Positions 12,155 through 23,779 of a stretch of DNA of 64,000 nucleotides are shown here, piece by piece. Both the position numbers and the translations under genes were made by a program. Under the pieces are notes generated by a model. It searched no databases and had not been told where the DNA came from. It worked only from the letters and a program-made list of their open reading frames with translations. Every line of letters starts with the position of its first letter. Within the stretch, counting starts at the first letter, position 1. Source of the DNA: Ficedula albicollis (taxonomy: Eukaryota > Chordata > Aves > Passeriformes > Muscicapidae); assembly GCF_000247815.1 (NCBI RefSeq), contig NC_021673.1, forward strand, positions 50,554,250-50,618,249, in the 5' to 3' direction.

Positions 12155-12371
12155 TTCTTCATACTACATTAAAACCACTTACTAAAGAGTCGCAGCCTGA
12201 ATAAACTACCCATTTTGAGCTTCCACCCAAAAAACTCAATCATTAAGTGAGTGAAAAAGCAATTTCTTCATACTACATTAAAACCACTTATTAAAGAGTC
12301 GCAGCCTGAATAAACTACCCATTTTGAGCTTCCACCCAAAAAACTCAATCATTAAGTGAGTGAAAAAGCAA
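12154..12371. repeat. Two-copy tandem duplication, 109-bp unit
   Basis: TTTCTTCATACTACATTAAA begins at 12154 and again at 12263. Each copy runs through AGAGTCGCAGCCTGAATAAA to GAGTGAAAAAGCAA. One visible difference is CTTACTAAAG versus CTTATTAAAG. It starts where the 58-bp duplication ends, so 12041-12371 is a compound duplicated block. Confidence 0.92.
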
Positions 12372-12536
12372 AAACTTACAACGTGGGTGTCACTTACTAA
12401 ATGCTGATTTCCTCAAATTGGCATTTCCAAATTCTTGTACCAACTTGCTTTCAACCCAAATTCACTCAAAAAGTTAATTCATGTTTGCAAGTCCTTATAA
12501 CTGCTTTAAAATACATCAGGTAACACAGAAAACATT

Positions 12537-12905
12537 TAGGTGAGAAAAAACCTTTTTAAGATCATCAAGGCCAACCACTAACCCAGCACTGCCAAGGCCA
12601 CTGCTAAACCATGTCCCTCAGTATCATCACATCTACATGACTTTCAAATACCTCCAGGGATGGTGATTCACCCTCTTCCCTGGCCACTAACAGCGCTTGA
12701 CAACATTTTCAATGAAAACATTTTTCTTCATATCCTATCTAGATCTCCCCTGACACAACTTTAGGCCATTTCCTCTTGTCCTATCACTTGTTTTTTGGGT
12801 GAAGACACTGACCTCCACCTTGCTACAACCTCCTTGCATGTAGTTATAGAGAACAGTAAGGTTCCTTCTGAGCCTCCAGGCTACATAATCCACAGCTGTT
12901 CCTCA
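12537..12905 (-). mobile_element. CR1 LINE fragment (antisense)
   Basis: The plus strand carries the antisense CR1 words AAGATCATCAAGGCCAACC, CACTGCCAAGGCCACTGCTA, CCTCCAGGGATGGTGATTCA, ATCTAGATCTCCCCTG, CCATTTCCTCTTGTCCTATC and GAGCCTCCAGGC in canonical order. It is a degenerate 5'-truncated insertion, probably of a different CR1 subfamily from the one at 9012. Confidence 0.88.
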
Positions 12906-14309
12906 TCAGAAATCCTATCAATCAGACACATATGCCCATAATTCTAAGTCTTTTATTTTGGATATATATGATTATTTTAATTATTTTAATAATTAATGCC
13001 ATCTTCTGGGAGTGTGATATGTAATTATCTAATGTCTCTTCAGTCACAGAACAAGCAGTAATTTTAAATCTTAAAAGATGTAACATTCGAACACTGCTTT
13101 ATTTTTCCCAGAATAGAGACACATAGTCTTATGAAAGAACACATACCCTGATATTTATTGCTTCCAAAGAATTTTCAAGAATCTTAAGTGGAAGTACTAA
13201 CAGAAAGATTCCAAATTTGCGTGTCTAGGTTCCCAGAATACTGATGTCAGCTGCAGAATGCGCTCAATGTGGTTAATTATAAAAGGATAACACCTTACAA
13301 GAAATTTAGTCCAACATTTGATGGTTGCCTAGGAAACTGTCTTAGGTCTCTTATCAGGCATTATACCTCAATACAAAGATCACTCACGTGGTCTTTGAAA
13401 TACTGGAAAATATCTGCCTTACAACTGTTGTATGATTTTGCCCAAATATAATCTAGGCATATATGTAGGTTGCAAAAGTTGAAGTAGTAGTGAAGCAGTC
13501 AGACTTTTCACTTCATAGCAGAAGCCTGTAATGCTTATGGAGGTGAATATTCACTGACATTAGCTGTTCTCTGCACTTAGAGAAATCTATCCTCAGCAAA
13601 AAAGAGGAAATTAAATGGGGATGTGAAAGGTGGGATATGTTTTCCTATACTGCAGTTGGATAATATATTATTATACTTCCATCATTTACTGAGATCTGAA
13701 TCATGAATAAAAACATCTCAGGGTCACCAAAATGTAACACTCTTTATTAAAGGAAAAATGCATTTAAAGTTGCAGGTGTGTTATGAGCAAAAACAGCTAT
13801 TAAAATCAAACTTCACCTAGAAAAGAGGAATGCATTGTATTTTAAAAAAGGCAGAGAACAAAGCAGGTATGTATTTTACATCTGTCTTCCTTCGCTATAG
13901 TCATGGTGCAATCCTATTTTTTTTTTTTTGAGAATGCAATTATCTACAATAGCTTAGTGCAATAAATGAGGAGTTACCTATAGTTTGAATATTTCAATGT
14001 AATAATTGAATTTCCTGGAAAATTCTGTTTGCCTCCAAAAAATAATATAATCACATTTATTTAACCAAAAATAGAGAAAGTTAAAAGCCAACCACATAAA
14101 ATACTACTAAGATGGCCTGTAGGGCCCTAAGAACTTGTTACTTAGCTGAACTACTTTGCTTACAAATTTCCCAATATTTTCAAGCTTGATTACATGTTTT
14201 TTGTTTTCTCCTCGTTATCACCTGAACACACTGCACATCTACAATACATAATTATATACCTCATCACAATATTCATATCAAAGAATCACTTAAGTTGACA
14301 TAACTAAGC

Positions 14310-14407
14310 TACAAAAAAAACCAAGCAAAAACCCAAACAAAAACAAAAAACCCCACCCCCCAAAAACAAAAACAAAAACCAAAAAAACAAAACAAACCAA
14401 AACAAAT
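14310..14407. repeat. A/C-rich low-complexity tract
   Basis: A tract of AAAACC, CAAAAAC and CCCCACCCCC words with almost no G or T. Overlapping minus-strand frames read only Phe/Gly/Val low complexity and are rejected as coding. Confidence 0.75.
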
Positions 14408-17316
14408 TTTAAAAAACTCTCTAAAATGGCAGTTTGTATAGAATACTTGATTCTTGTCAAATGCATAACTATGGATGTGGATTGTATGAGGTTCAACAAG
14501 GCCAAATACTGGCTGCTGCATTTGGGTCACAACCACCCCACATAGTGCTACAGGCTGGAGAAGTGCCTGGGAAGTCAAAAAAAAGAAGTGGTACCTCACA
14601 AGCCTATAAGAGCTCTCTGCAAACAGCTGTGCAGAAGGTAAATCAGCTATCAGAATGTATCTGGACTTTCACACAATTCTCAAGAACGGGTCTTGCCCTA
14701 GTGATAAAGGCACAGATGAAACACATTGCCCTGGAGAGTGGGTCCCACATCCACCATCACTGCACAGGAAACAGGCTGTTGCAATAGACAGTCTCATGCA
14801 TGTATTAGGTCAATTTTCAGGAAGGACCTATGCAATGCAACAAAGAAATCTATTATCAATAATTACAAAAGTAACAGACAACAACAAAAAAACCCCACCA
14901 AATACAATTATGCCAATATGAACATAGGCTGCCTCTCTGATTATGGTATGACAGATGGTATGGCTTCCTCAACTCAAATGCACCCCAACAGAAAGGCACT
15001 GAAAGGAGAAACAGTAGTATACAAGAAACAGCTCCATTGTGTCTCTGAGCTGGGGCAGGAGGAGGGACAGCAGAAGACAGGCATGGAAGAGATCCATAAA
15101 TAGAAACTGGCAGTCAGGAATGTAAGAAATGTTGGCTCACCTCTCTAACAAAAGATCTAGCAAGCACCAAGTTTTTGGGCAACCAGTCTAAAAGAGTTTT
15201 GCATGCTTAGGTACTTCTAGAAAACACTGCAAAAGCCAAAGATCTATGTGGGTCAGAAGCTAAACAGATAAAGCCATAGGAAAGAAAACGAAGTGACAGG
15301 GCAAACACTGAAGATACCTCGTGCCTCAGCCGGCCCTAACCTGCAAGACTGCTGACAACTCCTACAGATGAAGGAGTTATCACTGCCTGTTTCTCCTGTC
15401 AAAACCTTCTTCTCAGACATCTGCAAACAAATAATTGTAAAATACAAGTTTTTGGCCTGACTTACTGGAGTTAGATTACATTAGAAGACAAATCTGCAGA
15501 GTCAACAGAACATGATTTAGGAAACTCCTGGTTCTTTAAGATTCCTTAAAAGAAGCAGTTTTCTGGTTCACCAAAATGCTTTTAATTACTCTCATAAGCC
15601 CTCGACTATACAAACCCCAGACACTTACAATAATGTTTTTATATTACTGCTTCACTGACAAATACTGGAAATTATTCCAATCTTGTTATGAAACTTGGAG
15701 AGAGAGCTATCAAGTGAGAATTCATAACACTCTTTAAAAAGTAACCTAAAATACTGTTTTCTGCCTTTACTGAGACTAAGATTTTACCACCTGTTAGCTT
15801 TGTTTATACAGAAGTTGATCATGAACAACAGTAACTTGCATATTCTAGGGGTCTTGATTATGGAGATGCTCTGAGGACCAATTTCAGTTGAAGGTACTAC
15901 TACTTAGCTTAACTAAGAAATACTTTCAGAATATACAGCTTCAGATGTTATGTGTGTTTGACAGGCACCCAGGGCCAATACTCTCTCTCTTTTGTTTTTT
16001 AATACAAATACTACTGAAATTTACATCTTCAATTTGCTCACAATCTCAGACTACTCAACCACTGTGACAAGAAAAGCCCAAACAAACAACAGAATTTTCA
16101 AACTGTTTTCAGATAGTTCATACTTAAAATATGAGAGAAAAATTGATTAAGCTTTCCAACCTTCCTCTAATAATATTACTGTAATTTTAGGTTTTACAGA
16201 GTCTTAAAACAAAAATCAAAAATTGGCCAAACTCTGGAGCAAAACAGTGTTTGTAGCTACAAATGGAGATTATTCAGAAATCAATACTGTGCTTGGCACA
16301 ATACGCCTCCAGTTCCCTTACACTGCTCCAATACAAAATTAACCAGCCAAAGGAAAACTCCCCACAGCAAAATATATTTAAATTCTACTGCACACTAATC
16401 CAGTAGTTCCACAGAATACTGAAATACGCTTTCAATTAATTTCGTTAGGAGCTTGTCATAAATTATACTTTATTCTTGAATGTTGACATTTTATTTCAAA
16501 GTTCTTAAATACAAAAATTGACATGTAAAGAAGAGGAAGATTAAAATTTTGACAGACAATTTGAGATAGTTGGGGATCAGGGAACATGATGTTACTTATC
16601 TCATACAAACTTTGAAAAAGGGCATTAAGTAGACACTTCTGTTAAAAACAGCCAGTGCTATAACATCAACGTTACTGTCCTAATATCACTATTCCTTTCC
16701 AAAGCCAGCAGCAAAATGAGTTGGTTAGTGTAGTTTGATTATGTCTTCCAGAAAGAGGTCTCATACTCCAGCACATGTAGATCCATTAATATGAAATTCA
16801 TTTGAGTAAATACATTTCACACAGGAATAACGGTCAGTACCTTTTTTTTTATCCCATAAAAACTGTAAGACTACTAAAAGCTACAGTCAAGTTATCTAAC
16901 AGGAGGTGGACCACATAATCCTCTGAGACTACAGGCTTCAGCAGACATGAAGTTCTGATTAAAGTGATCTGCAAATAAAACCTTAACACAAGTTAAACAT
17001 AACACTTGTGTTTCAATGCAAATTTTAGATTACCATCTCAGGGAATGGTAAACAATCATACAGCATGGAACTAATTACTTGAAAGGCACTCCTCAAACCT
17101 TTAAAAAAAATCCCAACCACCACTTAAGAAATCAATGACAAATGAACACTGACATGCTACTATACAATTACTTCAATTCCAACACCAGTAAAATGACTGC
17201 CAGTACATTATAATCAGCTCAAGAAGTTTTCAACATGTTCCACTTCAGCTGCTATGAGAGGGGTGAAGTATCTTTTACTGTTTGGTCTTAAGAAAAAAAA
17301 GTTGTATTTCACTTAC

Positions 17317-17395
17317 CAGTTCCTATATAGGGTTTAAAGCGTCCTGATAGTCTGTCAACAAAGGCACCTAAAACATCTAAACCCAGTAGTGCTAC
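17317..17395 (-). CDS. CLASP2: CLASP2 coding exon 2 (TOG1/HEAT region)
   Basis: A 79-nt internal exon, preceded on the minus strand by TTTCAACAG (AG at 17397-17396) and followed by GTAAGT. In phase 0 it reads VALLGLDVLGAFVDRLSGRF then KPYIGT plus one base. V.L.GL..L.AFVDRL..RFK.Y is the second HEAT helix pair of vertebrate CLASP TOG1. It follows the SSNFK end of exon 1 exactly and passes one base on to exon 3. It is too short to stand out as an open frame and was found by translating between splice sites. Confidence 0.93.
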
Positions 17396-17924
17396 CTGTT
17401 GAAACAAAAGCATTAGATGTTATAAACCAGATCAATGAGGAATTTTTAGTATATATTGCAAATAACTTAGACATAAATGAAAGTATGCTGAAAAGCTAAC
17501 TTAAGCATAAATTAAAGTTTCAGTTGAAGAGCTAAATAATTCCTTCAAAGCTCCTATCAAGACAAAGTTATCAGACTATGTTTGGAATGGATCAAGTTAA
17601 TTTACACATACCAGAGCAATTCAGATTTTTCAATTATTGTTTTAAAACAGAAGAAAATAAATATTAGAAATCCAATGTTTTCGTATTCAACTACAAAACA
17701 CAAACAAAGACATGGTTTAAAGGTTTCCCAGATGCTAAGAGCTTACTCTGGGCTACTTAGCTCACCCACTAAGGTCATTTCATCATTTTCCAAATTCCCA
17801 AAAGAAAGTAACTGAGAAGCTAATTCTGCTTTCCCTAGTGATCCAGACTAGACCATTTGTCCACCTGCTTCTTAAGCCAGGGAAGTCTAGTTTTTCACTT
17901 GCTCATTAAAAAAATACAGAACCC

Positions 17925-18028
17925 CCTCAAAGCAAACAAAAACAACAAGAAAAACTAAACCAAAACAAAAACCAACTCAATCCACAACAATAAAAAAAAC
18001 CCAAACAAAAACAAAACCAAAACGGAAA
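17925..18028. repeat. A/C-rich low-complexity tract
   Basis: CAAACAAAAACAACAAG, AACCAAAACAAAAACC and similar words with little G or T, like the tracts at 11104 and 14310. Confidence 0.75.
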
Positions 18029-19734
18029 ACAAAAAAAGGATATGCAAAATACTACAGGAGTTTTTAGGACTTTGCCATCCATTAATAGAAGCCAGATGAG
18101 ACAACAATATTCAAAAATATTGAAGGAAAAATACAAGAAGAAATTTTCAGTTAGACTAAATTATTTTAAGAAGTTGGGACACCACTTCTGCTGTTTACTA
18201 TCCCACATACTGTTTCAAGACTTGCTTCTGTATTTCCTACAACAACTCATAAGAAACACCAGAACCTGCATTTTCACAACTTGTAGTTACCTCAATTTGC
18301 TGCGGCCCATGAAGGTGCAAAATGGAACAACCATTTGTCAAAAGGAACAACTTTCTCAAGCTTGGGTGCTCCTTACAGCTTTTCCACCTCTTTGTTTTCT
18401 AGTAAGACATGCACTGCACATTTTTCCCCATGAGCTCATGACTAGAATTCCTCTCCTTTGTTAGCTGTTTATTTTCATAAACTTTGGATCCATTTTTTTG
18501 GACCCTTCTGTTTCCTTAAGATCCCTATCTGTCACAATTGTCCACTAGGTAGCAGGCCAGAAAAAAAATTGACTGGATATGCATGTGGTACACATGGCCC
18601 ACACACACAGCATCATATAAGCTTTGTTTCCATAGGAAACTACACAAATAAGGTCCCCACAAAACCTAGGATGAGAAGCAACTGCACAGTGAAGCTGGTT
18701 TTAATAAATTCAGTATTAGTACAACAGATCTTCTATTAAAAAGGAGATATAAAACTTAGTTTGCAGTAAGTATAACTTACCTGGACACAATTCTATTACA
18801 TACTAAAATACAAGAGGGCATATATAAGTGGATGGCATCACTAGCTTAAATTAATATATTGCCAACAAGTAACTACCTACAGATTAGGAAACAGAACACT
18901 ACAAGTAGTAACTTACCTAGAAAAAAATAAAAATAGCTTTTATGGTAATGTCAAGGCTTTTCACAATGTTTTTCCTTTAATGTTATTTTCCAGATTATCA
19001 AGCATATGAAACCATAGCCAAAAGCTCCATCAAAAAAACAGTGTCTGAAAGAAATAAATTCCTTCTGATCTATTGTTTTTCTATGCTTCTGTTTCCTGAC
19101 TACAAATGCCACCTGAGACTTGCACTGACAATTTTAAGGTACCTTCCCATGCAAGTGTTTTTCACAAACAGAAGCCTTTCCCTCTGTAAAGATATTTTTT
19201 AGAAATCTCTCTTTTCTCTGCACATTTGATTATCTTTGCAAAATCTGTCTTGAAGACTTTTACCCTCATCAAGAACAGCAACTCAGAAACAAGAGTAAAG
19301 CACACATACATGAGCTTTATCTCATGCAAAGTCCTCTGTGGACTGCAAGTTTGAAAAGGCAACAGGTATGATAACTCACAATAACAAGAGAGTTAGAATG
19401 TGTGGCCACAAGCTGAAGTAATGGAAAACTGCTCTAGCTACAAAATTTGCTTTCATTCCACATTACAAAATAAGTCAGTTGAATCACGCAACTACAGATG
19501 ATAGCAAGTGAACTACCACCTGCTGGTTCTGTAAATAAGTTTTAATATTTCTCTGATCTGATACACAACTCTTTAAGCTTCAGCATCTCCTGGTAGGTAT
19601 CATCTGTACAGTATTCAAGCAGCGCCTTGGAAAGAGTCCTTAATTTACACAGGGTCACATAAACACACTCAAAAATAATTAATTGTAAGTTGAGGCAAAA
19701 CTTAGAGATTCTGCAGAAGACCTGTGTCTTAGGG

Positions 19735-20485
19735 TGACTTTATGACGCTTGTACCCCCAATCATCTGTTCTGTTGGTGTTGAATATTGAGTTCTGCAGCT
19801 TTAAGACTGGTTCCAGGAGTGAAGGGGGAGAGAAGAGGTGCAGAGTTTGTTATCAGAGACTGCACTTGCTCCCCTGCATCCTTCACTCAGACTGTGTTGT
19901 CTGCAATGCACAGCAGGAGAGAGCTCTCCTTTGCTCTTGGTTATTTTTCTGGCTAGCTGAGGCAAAGAAGTTCCCTGGACTGTTTTCTCCTTTTTCTTGG
20001 AATTGTTTGAACCTGGTGGACAGCAAGAGAGAGCTCTCCTTTGCTCTTGGTTATTTTTCTGGCTAGCTGAGGCAAAGAAGTTCCCTGGACTGTTTTCTCC
20101 TTTTTCTTGGAATTGTTTGAACCTGCTCTGCCCTGAAAACCCAGAGGAGCACTGGGAGCTCACACCCGTGGCCCACCAGGCCTGGCCTGGGCTGTGGCAT
20201 TTCCCAGCACTGGAGGGACTGAGAACAGACTGAGTGAGCCGGGCTGCGACCCAGGGAAGGGACTCTTGAGTTTGTCATCTCTTCGGAGTGGGGAGAAGTT
20301 TTGCTGTTTAGTATTGTTCATTTTTGTGCTGGGAAGTGCTTTGTCAGTTAAATAAACAGTTTTTTTCCACTTCTCTCTGAGGGAATATTTTTCCCTGAAC
20401 CAGTTAGGGGAGGGACTGCTTGAATCTGTTTCTTAGAGAGATCCCATTCAGAGGTTTCCTCCCAGATTTGTCCTAAACCAGGACA
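19735..20485 (+). mobile_element. ERVL-like 5' LTR
   Basis: It starts TGTCTTAGGGTGACTTTATG and ends near CCTAAACCAGGACA (20485). It contains AGTTAAATAAACAG, a plausible polyadenylation signal, near 20347. It aligns over its length with 24552-25174, except that it carries an extra 105-110 bp copy (19911-20020 repeated as 20021-20125) absent from the 3' LTR. The end point is judged from composition because the 3' LTR is truncated before it. Confidence 0.85.
19911..20125. repeat. Two-copy tandem duplication within the 5' LTR, 110-bp unit
   Basis: CAGCAGGAGAGAGCTCTCCT at 19911 and CAGCAAGAGAGAGCTCTCCT at 20021 start two nearly identical copies, each ending GGAATTGTTTGAACCTG. The 3' LTR has a single copy, so the duplication should post-date integration, unless it is an assembly error. 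Confidence 0.92.
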
Positions 20486-21347
20486 ACTATCTATTAGGGT
20501 TTAACGCGGGGCTCGAGAAAGTAGAAAAACCTGTTCTGATTGCATTTTGGTTGTATTTACTCTGTATTGGGGTAAAGCAGTCAGTAACCATGTTGTCTGA
20601 ATTCATAATGTCTCTCAGGGTGGAGGCCTTCATGTGTCTTAGGTCCCTAGGCTTTTTTAAGGTTTTAATACCTTTCTGTCCCTAGGCTTATTTTCTTATG
20701 TGGAGATAACTCCAGTAGAGTCCCTAACATGTAGTTTCTTCAGTAGAGGCGCATGGATTATAACAGCTATTGGCTCAGTGATAATGATTCATAGAAAGTT
20801 TGTAAAGCTACTGGAGTTTGTTCCAGGTATGTATGATTTATGGTTTCTTTGCCCTACCCTGCGTCCCAGTTCCAATAGCATGTTTTGGGGGTTTATTAGT
20901 AATCACACCCAGTTTGTTAGAGGAAGAGCAGGGGATGAGGCTTTTCAGCCTTTCTTTTCCTTCTTCTCCTTCAAATCTGTTAAGTCATTTTTTGAGAATG
21001 CTCAGTTTCTCCTGAGTGTCAAGGACACCATCTCCCTGGTATTTCATCTGGTAGGCTTCCTCTATACAGCCTGCAGACTCTCTAGAATAAAAGCTGAAAT
21101 GTCCAGAGAAGCTGATGAGACCCCTGACCCAGGAATAGGCCAACGTGTAGAAAATTCTGAGTGCTGTAGGGAATAGTAAAGAATAGGCCGAACCCTGAAG
21201 GAATTTTTTTATCCCTCAGACTGGGAATTTTCACATGAACAAATACAGAACCCAGACAAGGTGGGGAAATATCTGGAAAAGAAGTGCCATAGTAATGGGA
21301 AAAGGCTCATTGCAATAACCTAGGCCCTGGCATATGCTTATTGCACA
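20486..21347 (+). other. ERV leader region, no recognised gene
   Basis: Sequence between the 5' LTR and the first gag-like frame. It has an open frame from 20700 to 21176 (158 codons) with hydrophobic stretches that I could not assign to a family. A primer-binding site should lie immediately after the LTR (about 20486-20510), but I could not match it confidently to a specific tRNA. Confidence 0.45.
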
Positions 21348-22440
21348 TTGCTAGATACTGTAGGGCAGCAGATAGAGGCCAGGGGGCAGGGAGATAAATC
21401 AGCCAACATCCTGGTTACTGAGGTTGTAGCTAAACCAAACAGTAAAACTAAGCCAGATAGTGAGCCTAAGCCACTGGCAGTTGCTGAGGGAAGGAAGCAC
21501 ACCAGCAAAACTGATCAGCCAGTGGACGATGATAATCTAGGGAAAGGATCCTCAAAGCAGGATCCTGATACAAAATCAGAAGTCAAAGCAACTGACACAA
21601 AACCAGAAGCAAATATTGAGTCTTTATCTCTGAAAGATCTTTATGGCCTAAAAAAGGATTATACCCGACAACCTGATAGTTATTTATAGTTAACTAGCCC
21701 ATCTTTGGGATGCTGCAGGCGAGGCTACAATTCTAAATAGTACTGAAGCGAAGCATTAAGAATCCCTGTCACGTAATCCAGTTATTGACCAAGGAATGAT
21801 GAGGGGTCTAACCCTCAGAACTCTGGGCACGGGTCCTAGGGAATGTGGCACAAAGATATCTATCTGTACATAGACAATCTCTATATGCAGCAAACACAGT
21901 AAAGTACACAGACAATCTCTATATGCAGCAAACACAGTAAAAAACCACAAAACAAGGGATTCAATGCTTGAAAGAATTTGCAGTAGCAGAGATTGTCTTT
22001 TCAGATGACCTAACAACTAAAAATCCAGACTTGGTACCATGTACATCCGTGATGTGGCAAAAACTTGCACGATGTGGGCCACAAAAATACGCTTCTGCTT
22101 TAGCAATAATAAAGCCAAATGACAGGGAGAAAATCATGCTTAATATGGCAAAGAAGCTCCAAACATATGCAGATGTCATGCATGGCCCAACACATGCCAG
22201 AATAACAACTGTAAAAACACATCTGAAAAAATTGGAAGATAAAATTAAGGAAAATCACAAGAAACTCAGAGAAGAAATCAAAGAGAGCTTTCTTCAAATC
22301 TCACCTGTACAGGTCAAAAGTTCTGGCCCCAAACATAAACGTTCCCCAGATGGGGAGAGACGAAACATGTCACAAGCTGAGCTGTGCTTTTTCCTGCGTA
22401 ACTCTAAAAAAAACCATGAAGTACTGGGATAGACAATCTA
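21348..22440 (+). pseudogene. ERVL-like gag remnants
   Basis: Two gag-like open segments remain. The segment at 21348-21689 is a Lys/Asp/Ser-rich linker ending in LSLKDLYGLKKDYTRQP, which looks like the region before a retroviral capsid. The segment at 21968-22432 is a helical, charged stretch with LKKLEDKIKENHKKLREEIK. Between them (21690-21967) the frame is broken and includes a 38-bp duplication. Just after the second segment (about 22440-22475) a Cys/Gly/Lys-rich stretch could be a degenerate zinc knuckle; this is weak. Gag would form the capsid, but the product cannot be made from this copy. Confidence 0.6.
21866..21941. repeat. Two-copy tandem duplication, 38-bp unit, in gag remnant
   Basis: GTACATAGACAATCTCTATA at 21866 and GTACACAGACAATCTCTATA at 21904, each followed by TGCAGCAAACACAGTAAA. 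It lies in the frame-broken part of gag. Confidence 0.92.
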
Positions 22441-22489
22441 CTGTTGCTCTGGCAAAAAGGGTGCTTGAATTGCAGAGCAGCAAGACACC

Positions 22490-22925
22490 AAGAGAAAGTT
22501 CTACCAAAACCTGCCCAAACAATCCAGTTCCTGAGAGTAAAGTGGCAAAACGAACAGCGTCAAATTCCCACTAAGGTCATCAATGAAACTACCACAATGT
22601 CTCCACCGACCAACAAAAAAAAACTCACAAGCTTTCTTAAGTGCCTCAAGTTTTTGAAGAATGCACATTCCCAAGTACAGCCAGATTGTGAGACCTCTTT
22701 ACCTGGTCACCTGCAAAAAAACCAATTTCCACTGGGGCCCTAAGCAGCAACAAGCCTTCACCCGAATCAAGCACAAAATCTCTCACAAGGTAGCCCTTGG
22801 CCCAGTCAAGACAGGACCAGATGTGAAGAATGTACTGTACTCGACCCACCAGGAGCCACAGTCTGTCCTAAAGCCTTTGGCAAAAGGTGCCTGGTAAGAC
22901 TCGAGGTCAGCCATTAAGATTTTAG
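22490..22925 (+). pseudogene. ERVL-like pol fragment: reverse transcriptase thumb/connection
   Basis: The first part reads VKWQNEQRQIPTKV followed by SPPTNKKKLTSFL in the frame of 22444-22743, then moves to the frame of 22661-22897, which contains YSQIVRPLYLVTCKKTNFHW and KQQQAFTRIKHKI. This is the typical end of a retroviral RT, where a thumb leads into the tether before RNase H. A frameshift lies near 22650-22665. The upstream fingers and palm, with the catalytic aspartates, are missing: gag-like sequence leads almost directly into the thumb. Confidence 0.75.
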
Positions 22926-23128
22926 AGTCAAAGTTACAAAAAAACTGAAGCCAACTACACTCCCACGAAAAAGAAAATCTTGACTGCCTATAAAGAAGTT
23001 CAAGCTGCCTCAGAGGTAACTGGCACAAAAGCACAACTCTTCTTGGCACCCCAACTACCAGTACTGGGGTAAATGTTCAAAGCAAAACCCACCACACCAC
23101 CAACACCACATAGAGCAAATTAATTACC

Positions 23129-23214
23129 CTCATCATACAGCGCACCTGTATTAGAAAATTGAATCACTCTGCTCATCATACAGCGCACCTGTATTAGAAA
23201 ACTGAATCACTCTG
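23129..23214. repeat. Two-copy tandem duplication, 43-bp unit, in pol
   Basis: CTCATCATACAGCGCACCTG at 23129 and 23172, both continuing TATTAGAAAA(T/C)TGAATCACTCTG. The copies differ by about one base. Confidence 0.92.
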
Positions 23215-23319
23215 AAATTTTAAAAATAATTACAAATTAGTCCGAAAGTAAAAACTTTAGTCTCACTAAAAAAAAAAATAAAAGAACGAGTAACACGTAC
23301 TGACTGAAGAAGCCCCACC

Positions 23320-23620
23320 ATACAACCAACTACCAGCAGATCAAACACGCTACGCACTTTTTGCTAACGGCTCCTGTCTCATTGTAAAAATGAACCAGAA
23401 GTAGAAAGCAGTCATATAAAGCCCCACACAACGAGTTGCACAAACTACTAAAGAAAAAAGTCAATCAAGTCAACTTGCTGAACTCAAATCTGTTCAGCTG
23501 GCCCTGAACAGTGCTGAAAGAGAAAAGTGGCCAAAACTCTACCTTTACACCAATTCATAGATAGTAGCCAATGCTCAGTAGAGTTGGCTGGAAAAGCAGA
23601 AGAAGGCTAGCTAGCAACAT
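23320..23620 (+). pseudogene. ERVL-like pol fragment: RNase H, G-depleted
   Basis: One frame contains YALFANGSCLIV, then QSSQLAELKSVQLAL and LYLYTNS followed by two consecutive stops (TAG ATAG region near 23559-23565). The order matches the strands and helix of a retroviral RNase H domain, which would degrade the RNA of the RNA:DNA hybrid. Positions expected to be acidic read Asn (AAC) and expected Trp codons read TAG, both as predicted from G-to-A change. The domain is inactivated. Confidence 0.65.
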
Positions 23621-23779
23621 AAAAATACCCCAATCTGGACTGCAAATAAGTAAAAAAACATTGCCACTCATGTAAAAAAGCTACCTGAAAAAGTCTGTCA
23701 TGTAAATACCCATGTTCTCAAAAATAAAGCTAATAAAGAGCACCAAAATAACAAGCAAGTAACTCAAGCTGCACAAATA

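Larger units (their letters stand above)
5947..17316 (-). other. CLASP2: CLASP2 intron 2
   Basis: An 11.4-kb intron. Contents recognised are a G/T-rich low-complexity patch (about 7428-7555), a CR1 fragment (about 9012-9625) with an internal tandem duplication, an A/C-rich low-complexity tract (11104-11272), two adjacent tandem duplications (12041-12371), a second CR1 fragment (about 12537-12905) and another A/C-rich tract (about 14310-14407). The remainder is AT-rich intron without recognisable features. Open frames such as 8510-8977 have no splice context or family similarity and look like chance. Confidence 0.75.

Noticed and set aside
20700..21176. 158-codon frame in the ERV leader as an env or accessory gene
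   Set aside because: Position before gag and lack of recognised motifs do not support env; left as an unassigned open frame.
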